Shown: positions 1-11,500 of the stretch, one piece after another
Layout of the letters: the number at the start of each line of letters is the position of its first letter
Numbering within the stretch: position 1 is the stretch's first letter
NCBI GenBank assembly: GCA_944548615.1
Contig: OX155964.1
Location: forward strand, 186,001-250,000
Reading direction: 5' to 3'
Origin: Micropterix aruncella
Taxonomy: Eukaryota > Arthropoda > Insecta > Lepidoptera > Micropterigidae
DNA: 64,000 bases
Made by a program: the position numbers and the translations under genes
Notes under the pieces: model-generated
The model's input: only the letters and a program-made list of their open reading frames with translations
The model's database searches: none
Told to the model about the DNA's origin: nothing

Positions 1-226
1 ATGTAATTTAATTAATTAAACAATTATAATTTAATACATATTTTGATGCAGAATTGAAATTCTAACTATTTTTTAACATTAAAGATTAAAAGAAATAATC
101 TATATTGATTACTTTTTTCATGAAAACAGATATTTAACAACTGAACTTTGACCGCGTTTTTCTCAAAACGTCTTTTTTCAAGTTACTGTGTTTTCATTTA
201 CGACGGCAGAATAGCGGACGCGTAAT

Positions 227-236
227 GTGACGTCAC
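227..236. promoter_or_regulatory. Isolated palindromic CRE
   Basis: GTGACGTCAC with CG-containing flanks and no recognised gene nearby. It may mark a promoter whose gene lies outside the window or be chance. Confidence 0.25.
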
Positions 237-368
237 AATCTGCTTCGCTGTGCGCGCGTGTATCAAACCATAAAAAAACAGTTTTCAAGATTATCAAAAA
301 TTCTACCACCAGTATTAATGTGATTTTATTTAGATTTTTTAGTGTAGAAGAAATAATTTTTATCTCAA

Positions 369-1540
369 ATGCAACTAGCCCCCCCCCCCCCCCCCCATTG
401 GCTACATAACGTGGCTACGAAGGTGCGAATCCTTGGATATGTTTTCAAAGAACTGAGGAATATTCTGGATTCCAAAACACTAAAAACTGTTTATTATGCT
501 TTATGTGAATCGCTTATTACTTACGGCATAATTGGATGGGGTGGATGTGGTAAAACCCTGCTAGAGCCATTGCAAGTTGCGCAGAAATTTATATTAAAAA
601 TTATTCTACGTAGACCATATCGCCATCCCACTAATGAACTGTATAAGGAAGCTAAAGTTCTTGATTGTAGGCAACTTTTTCTAAAAACTTCCCTCTTAAG
701 GCTATTTTTGGACAATAACTCAAATCTAGGAATAATTCAGAACCGGCGACCAACGAGACAAGTTGTAGAAAATAGCTTAATAATACCCAGAAGGAAAACA
801 TCATTTGGTCAAAGACATTACTCTTTCATTGCACCGAGATTTTACAATCTGATCAATATGGAAATAAAAATGAATTTGACATTTAGGGAATTCAAAAATA
901 AATTAAAGAAATGGTTATCGAATCATGATAGACTAACCATACATCAAATGGTAGAAATAATAGTATAATAAAACTTAGGTGCACAAATTATTAACATATT
1001 TTTAAACTTATATGTTAAGTATTTAACATTGAACTAACTACCAAAAAATATTTGACTTTGACAATGAATTATACTTTTAGACTAGGTATTTTTATATTAA
1101 ATCTTATATTACTTAAAACATAATATTAAATATTAATGACTGTTTCTTTCTTTTCTCACATATAACTTTATTTATTATATTTAATCGAATTTTATATTAT
1201 ATTTATTGCCGATTTAATAATGGAATTGCATTTTATTTATTATATATTTTTAATATTTTTTTATTATTATTATTTTTTATTTTATTCTGAAGACCACATT
1301 TTAGGGCAATTTAGTGTCATTAGCTTTTTACTAAAACTTGTACATTTGTAGGCAACCAAGCAATCAAGCAAACTTGATTGTAATATTGGAGTCCTGTCCA
1401 CCCTAGAACGGGCTAGTCCCAGTTGGGTGACAGAAACAAATAAGCAAAAGGTTAAGGTTTTGCCATTGTTCCTGTTATTTTTGTAAGCTAATCAATGTTT
1501 TATAGTAATTAATTCTTAAATAAAATAAATAATAAATAAA
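369..1540 (+). mobile_element. 5'-truncated non-LTR retrotransposon, RT C-terminus and 3' UTR
   Basis: A 199-codon frame (369-968) begins after a C run and reads LKTVYYALCESLITYGIIGW, then GGCGKTLLEP and TSFGQRHYSFIAPRFYN. It aligns by eye with the C-terminus of the larger element at 50155-51453 (LKTIYYALVYSKISYGILGW, TFAQRHFSYIAPKIFN). An AT-rich 3' UTR and a TAAATAAATAATAAATAA-like tail end near 1540. Non-autonomous 3' fragment. Confidence 0.8.
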
Positions 1541-1739
1541 TAGTTCAAGTAGGTCAAGATACTTCCGCTAAGCTCTGCTTCGGGGAATTATCGAGTTTGA
1601 GAGTTCCGTCGATGCATTGGTAGTAAAGCTGTATGTTAGAAAGAGGGAGTTCGATACAGACGGTATCACCCATAAGCATGAGACATACGATCATAAAATC
1701 GTTCGCGGCACTCGAACCACACTCACGAAAGGCTGGCCG

Positions 1740-1880
1740 ATGTTGCTGGATTCAATATGTACAATCACCTTACTGATTTTATAAAAGAATCGGCTAAAGA
1801 TAATGTATTCTGGTTGCGCTTGAAAGCTTTTCTTATTGAAAAGGCCTATTATTTCCCGGAAGATTCTTTCACGAACCGAT
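1740..1880 (+). pseudogene. Possible RT C-terminal relic
   Basis: One frame reads LTDFIKESAKDNVFWLRLKA followed by FLIEKAYYFPEDSF. This resembles the common non-LTR ending in which a Lys-rich helix precedes FLxEKAFYSxxEF. Very short and weak. Confidence 0.25.
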
Positions 1881-2283
1881 AGGATCAACATAATATTATA
1901 AGGAACAATACAATATACAATACAATCAACTACTCCAGTAGATAGGTATTCCTGCACTTGGATGCGTCACAAAATTAAATGCTTAAAATTTAATTATTAA
2001 TAACATAACTATCACGATAGTTGTCATGGCTGTAATATTATATTCAATATTACCTACTTACAAATAATCAAAATATACTAATGTCATTAAATAGTAAGAG
2101 AGAATAATATATTAAAATAGAAATGCAAATTCTATGTAGAATATTCAACGTAAAATAATTTTATTGTCAATCCAGCAATATGCGTTCGTATTTTTTAAAC
2201 ATAAATAGATGTATACTAAATTATATGAGAATTAGAATGTCAGCTATCATAATACCGTTATGTTTAAAATTTTACAAATTTTG

Positions 2284-3038
2284 CTAATTATCAACATGGA
2301 AAATAAACTCGGAATTTTCCAACTCCCTTATACCATAAATTGGGTTTCTTACCAAATTATTTATAATTATCTTTTTAAACTGGTCCTTTCCAAGGCTTTT
2401 CATTTTCTCTGGAATCTTATTATAGAAGGACAAATTTTGGTGTATTAAACTGTATCGCACTTTGCTAAGTCGATGTCGGTTTATGTGGAGATTGGACTTA
2501 TTCCTCGTATCGTGATGATGAAAATCACTATTCACCGGAACTTCTGCTAGGTGTCTACGAGCGTACATAATATTTTGGTAGATGTAGGAAGAAAATAGAG
2601 TCATGATTCCTGATTCGACGAACAGCGGTTACAAGAACTTCTTAGAGAGACTCTATATAAACTGCGTACCGCTCTTTTCTGGAGGAGAAAAATTCTTTTT
2701 GAGTTTGGTGCCATTCCCCAAAGCAGAAGGCCATACGTTATGAGGGAGTGAAAATATGCAAAATAAATAGATTTAGCGGCTTCAAAACCGCATAAATTTC
2801 TTATCTTTCTAATAGCGAATATATAGTTCGGAAGAGTAGGTACGTTGTAAAGGTAAGCATTAACGTAAGGTTTCATATCTGTTTTTTTACTGTGTGTAAT
2901 ATCTGACATGCATATGATATACGAAATAAATAACATGTCATGATTTGATAATAAAAATGTGCCAGCGAAACTATCGTCCGTTTCGCTCTTTACGCTCGCG
3001 ACTTGCGAGTGACTGTTGCGCAGTAATTTTGTTTTCAA
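2284..3038 (-). pseudogene. Degenerate non-LTR RT C-terminal fragment
   Basis: Two frames are offset by a frameshift near 2600. They read FAIRKIRNLCGFEAAKSIYF, FHSLITYGLLLWG, LLQKRAVRSLYR, then YARRHLAEVPVN and YSLIHQNLSFYNKIPEKMKS. This is the thumb and tail of a Jockey/CR1-group ORF2 with no catalytic motifs left. Confidence 0.75.
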
Positions 3039-3039
3039 G

Positions 3040-4625
3040 ATTTAAGCAAGATCGAAACGCAAAAAGTTTAAAATAATGAACCGCCGTTTTTGTACTTCTA
3101 CGTGTATAATATTGCTCGTATAATATGTAAATTATGCGGCACGCTCCGTATTTTTATTTCACGTGATGATAGTGATAATGATTATGGTAATAATGTACGA
3201 AGTGGCGAGGAAGCAAGAGAAGGGGATCATATAGTCGGATGGTCATTTGCCGAAACATTATCGTATATCGGTTGTGGGACCATACGGTCTGTTCCGCCCA
3301 GAGACGTAGCCAGGACCAGACTAGCTAGCGCTGGCGTTCTACATTTTACGCTGAAATACAAATTAAAATAACAAAATAAAATCTTTAGTAGCTTAAAAAG
3401 GACTTTGAGAATATTGCAAATTTTGAAACAACGAAATTGCAATTTTGCAAAAATCCATTACTTTCCATTTCAACCTATACAAACACGACAAAATCGATCG
3501 AATACATCATTTTCATCGTCCGCACGCATCACTATTAATCAGGTCGTTAAAAGTGACATCGTGGGCCTAGACTAAGCTATCGTGCATCCAGGAGGGGCCG
3601 GCCGAGCGGCTTCCAATATCGTTAGATAATCATAATTTATTGTCTATTGTGAAAGGTCGAACGGCGACTGTCACCAATTACTTCTGTTGATTTGTCTTTT
3701 TCTATATATTTGATACAAACTCTGTTATATCAATTCAGAGCAATCATAAAAAAAGTCAATAAAAGTGATATTTAACTACTCTAATGCTATATAAACCGTG
3801 TTTATAGGGGCTTCCTCCACTCCACTTAAGCCCCAGCTTAAAATTTGCCGCAACAAACCTGAATTCCTACCCTAACTCAAAACTTTACGTACACCACTGC
3901 CTACAACGGCCTTAGACACGCTTTCTAAAATATATGTATACTTCAATTTCTAATTTAATCTAACCTGCCTCCGCGATCCTATCATATCCTATCCTACTAA
4001 GCTTTTCTCAAAGTAATCTATTATATATGGATATTTACGTAATAATAACATATATCTACAGTTAGTTCGCCTTTACGTGCACGATTTATTGTAAAAAGAA
4101 TAAGACTTTATTTCGAACATAATATATAAAAAGAATATGGCTTTATTTCATCTTCGTTTATTTCCATTCTCTCTAAAAGAGAATGGTCAATTTGGTCCCA
4201 CTTTTCCAAAAGCTGTAAATCATATACCAATGGAAAGATCTCTTTTTGTAGAACATTTATTACTATAAAGACTGATCTCAATTATGAGTCTTTCCTGATA
4301 TGCCCTAAGGCACCTAACACATCAAGGCCTTGTATTTTTAATAACTATTTAAACACGAAACCATCGCAGAATACTCGGAACGATACGAGTAAAGTACATA
4401 CGCTGTTTGAGTACAAACTATATATTCCTAAGAATGCTCGAGTTCGTCAGCAAATGGGGGGAAATACTGGGAAGCGTTGCTTGAGCTCTGTAATGTGCCT
4501 CATGATTTATTTCCCACTCTGTTGTCTGGCGTATGTAATATGCTAAGGCCAGCTGCTCAACATGGTGTGCCCAGTGACCATGCATCATAATATACTATAT
4601 TTTATGTATCTTCACTGCAAATAAT
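3040..4625. other. No recognisable gene
   Basis: AT-rich DNA with short frames only. I saw no splice-bounded GC-rich exon, known transposon motif or clear repeat here. Confidence 0.5.
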
Positions 4626-4631
4626 ATACGG

Positions 4632-5298
4632 GGGTTAATGGGCCCTTGCTCAGTTGGCCACGAAGACCCATTCTGTTCAGGGTTGGTCACACTCACGGGT
4701 CAACACCTATCCGACGGCCTCCACGCATGAAGTGCGAGCCTGGGTAGAACTCTCGCCTTATGGTTAGATTCCCCTGGGAATCAACCTTCTGGCGCTCCTG
4801 GACGGTCTGCGCACCGTGCGGCATAAGCCAATCGATTGCGCACTTTGACTAACAGTCGGGGGAGTCTGGAAGCAGTACTGTTTCCTATAGAGCGGGGTGG
4901 TTGCGTACCTTACGGCGACCGCTCTTGAAACGACCATCGGCTATCCGATCCTGGGTGAACAGCCGGACAAAGGACGCTGTGGTCCGCGATAGATTCGGTA
5001 AACACTGTTTCACCGCTTCGTAAGGGAGAGGACCGCGCAAGCGACCTCGAACTCGTAACCAATCGAGAGACCGAAGTAATCTGGTCATAATTGGAAGTAA
5101 GGGCGTGAGTGTCAGCCCGCCAGGTAACATTCCTGGCTATCTCGCGGTTAAGGCGTTGGCCTCTTACGGGCTTGTGACGTAGCTAGATGGTGGACTGTTT
5201 TGTCCCAAGTCTTCTTCGCTCACTCCAGGGAGATAGAACGACTAATCGTTAAAACTTCCTGAAGTGACGGGCTCGCCAGCTGTACTCGACAACCCAAG
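4632..5298 (-). repeat. SR1 repeat, copy 1
   Basis: A GC-rich block of about 670 bp, in reverse orientation relative to the copies at 53873 onward. It runs from GGGTTAATGGGCCCTTGC at its left end to GACGGGCTCGCCAGCTG plus a TCGACAAC end. A long frame is open inside it (4885-5130), but it probably does not encode a protein because other copies carry indels in the same region. Confidence 0.8.
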
Positions 5299-5460
5299 TT
5301 GCAAATAATATATTCTAAATAAATAATAGGCATCACAAAAGCATTGGGTTTTCGTGTAATTAGCCATATTTAGAAGATTCCGAACTTCACAACTCTGAAA
5401 CGGCTCATAATTAGGGCAAGTTGTAGTAGTCATCAATATTGTAGCTAAAGAGATTGTTAT

Positions 5461-5628
5461 AAATAGTATAGAAAACGATTTTACCGCGTGAAATTTGTAG
5501 CAACCCGACGTTTCTGTGACGTTGCAGCCGCCGTTGTCCAGTCTACCCTGGACAACGGCGGCTGCAACGTCACCGAAACGTCGGGTTGCTACAAATTTCA
5601 CGCGGTAAATTCGTTTTCTATCCTATTT
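5461..5628. repeat. Near-perfect long palindrome (hairpin element)
   Basis: Two arms of about 80 bp are separated by only about 6 bp. The outer ends share AGTATAGAAAACGA / TCGTTTTCTATCCT, the middle CGTGAAATTTGTAGCAACCC, and the centre GCCGCCGTTGTCCAG / CTGGACAACGGCGGC. One of few mismatches is TTTCTGTG versus CACCGAAA. Consistent with a MITE-like foldback unit; the same peptide can be read from both strands, an artefact of symmetry. Confidence 0.85.
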
Positions 5629-6240
5629 ATAATGTCAAGCAACCGCGATAGTCTTCGATTTTATATTATAAATAGATTGTTCCAATGATAAATACATTAT
5701 TGTTATTGGAGAGGTGGACCCAGGGCCCATATATTTTTTTTCCATTGTCGATTATACCCCTAAACTGGAAAACTAAAGGCAATTCAATACACGCGTCCGT
5801 TTGCACTGGTTCCGTCCCTGGCCGATATGGTATCGTCCGTGGTCGTCGCCAGGCCGTCTTCCGGCCTCGGTCAAAGCTCCCAGCGACACGTGACCCATTC
5901 ATTATGATTTACCATCATATCATATCACCGCACAACAGCTGAAAGGGGAAAGCCAACGCAACGGACTGGCCTCGTAGCTAGAAGCGCGCTGTAGGAGGGA
6001 TCGGGGAACCGTTACTTTTATCGCTTGGCTTATTGAAAATGTGATTGCTGCGACAACGCCGCAATAAATACCCAAAAACTCGTTAGTAATAGTAGAAAAT
6101 AACTAGCTACGCATTCTACCTTCAGTTTTTACCTTCAGCCTTTCTTTCGGTAACCTTTATACCTTTCATTCGATAAGACATCAACCCCTCTTGGTAATAT
6201 TGTCATTCACGGAAAACAAAACTTGAAACTTAAGGGTTCA
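5629..6240. other. No recognisable gene
   Basis: A moderately GC-rich stretch (about 5700-6010) with short frames on both strands. No splice-bounded exon and no family resemblance. Confidence 0.4.
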
Positions 6241-6249
6241 AAATCAGAA

Positions 6250-6462
6250 TAGATACGCTGCTGAGCTCAGGGCTATATAATTGGACCATGGGCATAAAAA
6301 TGCTTACTCCATCGATTATCGCTATTAAAAACAAAATTGAAACCGCATTGGGGAAACTACAGAGATATTTCAACAATTTGCAAAGGTGGTCTTATGAAAA
6401 AGGTCTCATTTTTAACACGGAGATAAGCAAAATGATACACGCCGGGTCAAGCACGCTGTTTT
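6250..6462 (+). pseudogene. Non-LTR RT fragment
   Basis: The frame reads ALGKLQRYFNNLQRWSYEKG and LIFNTEISKMI. This is the region just after the YADD box in I/R1-like reverse transcriptases, where a helix precedes W-x-x-x-x-G-L-x-x-N. Truncated at both ends. Confidence 0.55.
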
Positions 6463-6479
6463 TAATGTTTAATGTTTAA

Positions 6480-7665
6480 TCGACGGATTTTAATGTTTAA
6501 TCTAAAGGACAATGGACGGTTTCATACCCAGGTTGTAACACTTTGAGACATATACCAAACGAAAGATTACTAATTATGTGACTTTTCATTATATGGTGGT
6601 TACGCTGTAATCAGTGCTTGAACAAAGTTATAGCGTCTTGAAAATTTTTTTTTTAATTCGCGATTTGTAAACTTAAAATACGTTTTGTTATATATCTCAC
6701 ATATATAATAATTTATATATAATAACACATATAATATCTCACATATATAATAAAATACAATTCAGTTAGTTAAATTATTTCCAGGATATAGAAAAAGAAT
6801 ATTAATAAGAATATGATAATATACATACCTACATATAACAATATTTTCTAATTTTAATTTTCCCATCACTAAAAACAAAGATGGTTAAACTACACGTCTT
6901 TCGACTTATATTAGCTTGCACGCGAGCCTATATATTATTATTATTATTCACTTATTACACATTCGCACTTATTATTCTTATATGATTGTTAACAATCAAA
7001 TGATTGGACGAAATGCTATTAAAAAATTATATTGTAAGTAGCTGGCTAACACTAACAGGAAAAAGAATTTATGGCAGGTACCAAGAATTAGAAGGACCCG
7101 CTGACTTCTTAGACTTATTAGATCGTTTTATTCCGAAATGTATGGTTAATTACCCACAAGAAAATGTGGGGATGAGAATGAGCTTAAAAAGCTTTAAATA
7201 TTGGTAAATCTACATAGCAAAACCGTTTTAATAAAATTCATTACCTGATAAAAGTTACAAAAGCATCCAAATATACAAAACTTCAGATGTGTATAACTCT
7301 AATACGCCATGGATTTAAGAATTGATATTTTATTTTAATACTTTTATACACAACCACAATAAAATAAAATTATATAAGTAATTAGTTGTTACTCACTGGG
7401 TACACTTTATATATAAAAACACCCATTGTCTATGGAATAGAGACAGCTGGAACACCAGGCAAGGAGACACTTTCATACTTTTTTTAGGGTTTTGTGAACT
7501 TTGAGGGTGGCACAGGATAATAAAAAAACAATGGGCGTACATTCTTATTAACGCGGGTGGAGCCGCGGGCACATATAGTATACTTATAAGGATCTACAGG
7601 CTGCCTAGATATACACTACACGTAATTATTAAAAATATTTAGTTTTTTTAATCAAAAACCCATAG
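6480..7665. other. AT-rich, no recognisable gene
   Basis: Contains short ATATAATAA repeats (6715-6770) and one frame of 67 codons (7004-7207) that resembles nothing I know. Confidence 0.4.
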
Positions 7666-7669
7666 TGTC

Positions 7670-8040
7670 TATTCGAGAGAGTTTAAAAACAATTCAAGTG
7701 GAAAGCTTATTCAAAAAGTTACTTAAAGAATTCTTATTAGACAAAGCTTTTTACTCGATCGATGAGTTTGTTAATTTTAAATAATTTTTCATTTTTTTGG
7801 CCATTTTTTTGACAATTTTTAGTAGCATTTTTCAATTATTCTGACCTTTTCTGATTTTAATTTCTTGATTATTTGTATCGATTATTTTAATTTGTTGTTT
7901 TAGTAAATAAATCTTAAAAATGATTTTGATGCCCTAAAAGCAATAATGAAGTAACTGTATGTACGGTGATAAATTTAAATATTGTAAAAACGGACTAATA
8001 GACTGTAATTTAAATGTACCTAAATATCAAGTTTCTACAA
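7670..8040 (+). mobile_element. Extreme 3' end of a non-LTR element
   Basis: The frame VESLFKKLLKEFLLDKAFYS followed by IDEFVNFK and a stop is the typical last segment of a Jockey/CR1-group ORF2. An AT-rich 3' UTR follows. Severely 5' truncated. Confidence 0.5.
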
Positions 8041-8393
8041 TCTGTTAAGTTTTTTTTTTGGAAATAAATTGAAAATTGAAATTGAAATTTTGGTGGAGAT
8101 AATGTACTGAAAACCCTTCAAGAATTGTTATTTCTATATAACAAACCCGTTTTAATATTTGGCAATATTTCGAGACTATAATTAAAAGAATTAAAGACAT
8201 TTTTTTGACATGACTGTATTTATCACTAAGAAAGGAGTATTTTTCTTTTAAATCCAAGGAAAACTTATATGAAGAGCGACGGACCCAAGCGTTCTTTGTC
8301 GCTTCTTCAATAAATGCTGCCACGAATCGGCCAGGGCCCTGAAAAATTGTGTCTTTTTTGTGTGTTAATCGTGGTGTTTCTGTGTTGTTTCAG

Positions 8394-8556
8394 GGCGGAA
8401 TCATTCAGATGCGGGGGGATAGTGCCGTTGAGCGTGCCGCTGCCTTCGGGTTGCCAGCTGCCCGGTTTGTGTCCTCCGCCCGCGACTGACCTGGACGCGC
8501 CTGCGGCCCACAAGCGCTGGCCGCCCTGGCGATGGTGTGTCCTACTCCTCGCCGTT
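8394..8556 (+). CDS. PPxY membrane protein gene, first visible exon
   Basis: The acceptor follows a pyrimidine tract ending TTTCAG, and the exon enters in phase 2. It encodes a Pro/Cys-containing stretch, then KRWPPWRW and the first half of membrane segment 1 (CVLLLAV). The end was placed at GTT|GTTAGT because phase 0 keeps the hydrophobic segment in frame with the next exon. A donor 4 nt further on (GTATAC) would shift exon 2 into a non-hydrophobic frame. Confidence 0.75.
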
Positions 8557-11500
8557 GTTAGTATACTTACTTTAACTTCAATTAACGTTCATACCGGAGC
8601 TGGTCCTGGGTTAAAATCCCACTGACATTTATTCCAGTTATATTCTTGCCACCCTTTGGTTATTGGCGGCTAGACTAGACTATAATGGGTGGGCTAGACT
8701 TGGAACAATTTCTTCTAGTCAACGGCATTCAGCTTTATTTTCCTAATTATTAGTTACAAGTCTAAGGTACATATTAATCAAAATTATGCAAGTTTAATTA
8801 CTTACAGAGTTTATAATATTTAATATGATAACATCTTTGGTAAATAATAATTATTGCATTGTTCCTCCTCAAAAATAGCTTATGGAATAGTATTTTTTTG
8901 TATATCTTTGAATAATTGCACTCTGATTTTTCCTCCCTGGTATTGTGATAGATAGTCTTAGTCTTAGTCTATTGTAGATAGATAACCAGATCATATATGT
9001 ATTTACATACACAGACTGCCTAACGCACGACCTACCGAGCTAAGAGAATTACCGTATCTTTTTTGGTAATAGTGCTGTTATTTGTTTTAAAACTATTTAA
9101 GTTTTTGTAAACAAACTCAGCCCCTTCCATTACATCACAGCCGCATGGAAGTGGCAGAATTGCCAATGTGCCGAACGAGTCGTTCATGGGAGTGTCGGAA
9201 GGAACACGAGCCACATATAGAATCATCCACTTTTGTAAAACATAAGCTCGTCGGCGGTCTGAGGAACCTGCCCATATTTCTACTTTATACATAAAGAGAG
9301 AATGCAAGTACGCATTAATAACAAAGTTAAAAATATCATCAGTGAGAGTGGGTGTGAATTGCCATAATGCAAAGCACGCCTTGAGCAAGCTTGTCACATA
9401 GCAAGTCAATGTGGAGATCTTAGGGCAAACCCGAATCAATTGTGAAACTGAGGATGTCACATATAGTCACGTAAGAAATTGGTTTACTTGTCAAGCATAT
9501 GTTCAAATTGGAGTTTGCAACATTTTAGAGAAGAAATAGCATAGCATGCGTCTTGTCTTCGTTTACAAGAAATCCAGTTGGCTGCGAACCATAAGGAAAG
9601 ATTGTCTAACGCTTCGACAATCACATGTATCGTCGGCATACTTAGATGACTGATGATAACCCACCTGGATAGCAATAGGCAGGGCGTTGACAAAGACAAG
9701 GACTAAAAAGTTCCCGAGGGCAGATTCCTGAGGAACGTTAACCAACAAACCTTCTTCTTCTGGTGCCTCATCCGCTACCGAATGTTCAATGCTATCATGC
9801 TAGACTATTAGCCAACGCTAATGCTACTTTATTTGCAGCCACTCGAAACAAAGATGTGGTAGATTTCTGAAGCCATATCCATAGTCCTCTGCTTATAAAT
9901 AGTATCATTTCGAAGGCTTCAAGCTTTACTGACTATCAAGTATGTACTCGGTACTGGCAATTAGTAAAGTATCATCTGCATATTTTATATTGTTGAAGTT
10001 TACACCATTATCCTTGATCCCATTTTCAAGAGTTCATGACAAGAGTTTCGTCAAAGATAAACTCAGAGTAAGATTGAAAAGCAGATGTAACCCTGTCTGA
10101 CTCCGCTCTGTATGTCCACCTCTTCAGAAATATTCTGGACAACCTCGATTTGCTATCATAGGAGCAAGTAGTCAGTAATGATACGCAGTTATTTGTCATC
10201 TACTTGTACTCGTTGAATTTTTATAATATATATACTTTTTATAATATATGCCATGTGTTTTTTTCTATTAGGTGGGAATTTGCTGCGTTTTAGCAGGAGC
10301 AATCCTAGGAGCTCTTCGGTCCCAGCCGAGAGCACACCTCACCTTACTTTTACTTATGATAGGTACGTCAAACGCTCTATAAAATTACAACAATATCAAT
10401 ATTTAGTTTTCGTGAGTAACTTTTTAAAATTTTTTTTTAGGTGCAGGAGCTGTGTTAGTAGTATCGGCAGGTGTGGCGTGGCGAGCGGCTTCAAGACCGT
10501 TTGCTCCGTGCCGTCGACTACTCGCCGCTCTATCTCTCTCCCTCTCTTCACATTCACACCACACTCACAACCTCACATCGCCGCACACGCACAGGCACAG
10601 GCTACTCAGAGGCAAGTACACAAACCGTAGTTACATAGGGATTCATAATATCCCCAGTTAATAAAATTGAAAGCCAGCTCCATCTTAGAATCTGTTGAGA
10701 AATGTCCATACCTAAGCTCATTTATTACCGGCGACAACAACACCAGTGAAGAGGTGAAAGTAGGCTTAATAGCTGCAACTAGATAGATAGATACTTCGGA
10801 GGCCAGTCTCAAATTAAATCCTGTCTGATATCCAGAACAAAGGCACCTCTCTACGAGGCCAATCTTAATTTAGACTTCAGAAAAATGGACTCTCGCCAAA
10901 AGAGATGAAAAACAACTAGATGTCTTGGAATGCAAAATACCCCCAGAATCTTCAGTAACAAGTGGGGAAGACAAGAAAGCAAAGAATTATATAACCTTCG
11001 TTTTCTGGGATGCTAATCTACTTATTAACCCTTCGGCTACGTAACGAACAAATTTGGTTGGACATCAGAACAACGTTGACTACGTAACGACCAATATTGG
11101 CGGATTGCTCCCGGAGCGCACAGTAATATTATTTTCTGATTCGAACGCATCCTAAAATCCATACCAAATAACTTATTATTACCATAGATACATAGACGGC
11201 CGCTAGAATCATTTCGCGGATATTTCTGGTAAAATTCCATTGTCAAACATCATTTTTTTTTTTTCGAGAAATCATCAAAATTTTTATTGGTTTTGATGAG
11301 CTAATATCTAAATATTTTTCTATGTAAATAAGCAAAACGAAATATTACCTTCGATAGATAATCTAATAAAGATCACGATAGTATTTACAATTTCTAAATA
11401 GGGTTCCGTATTTTTCCGTAAGGCAAGTACAAGTTAGAAATGCCAAGTTTTTTTCATTTTTTCGACTTTCTCATATTTAATCATAATTATCTGATTGTTT

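Noticed and set aside
372..400. Long C run before the truncated RT
   Set aside because: A simple homopolymer that may be an assembly or slippage artefact; no functional claim is made.
5140..5170. tRNA-like D-arm motif GGTTAAGGCGTTGG in SR1
   Set aside because: It resembles the D arm of tRNA-Ser/Leu, but no B box or clover-leaf partner was found nearby, so a SINE origin is not supported.
5242..5688. Matching frames on both strands
   Set aside because: They are the two readings of the same palindrome and carry no protein evidence.
8307..8513. Minus-strand frame opposite the first visible PPxY exon
   Set aside because: A shadow of the GC-rich exon; the plus frame continues through consistent splice junctions.
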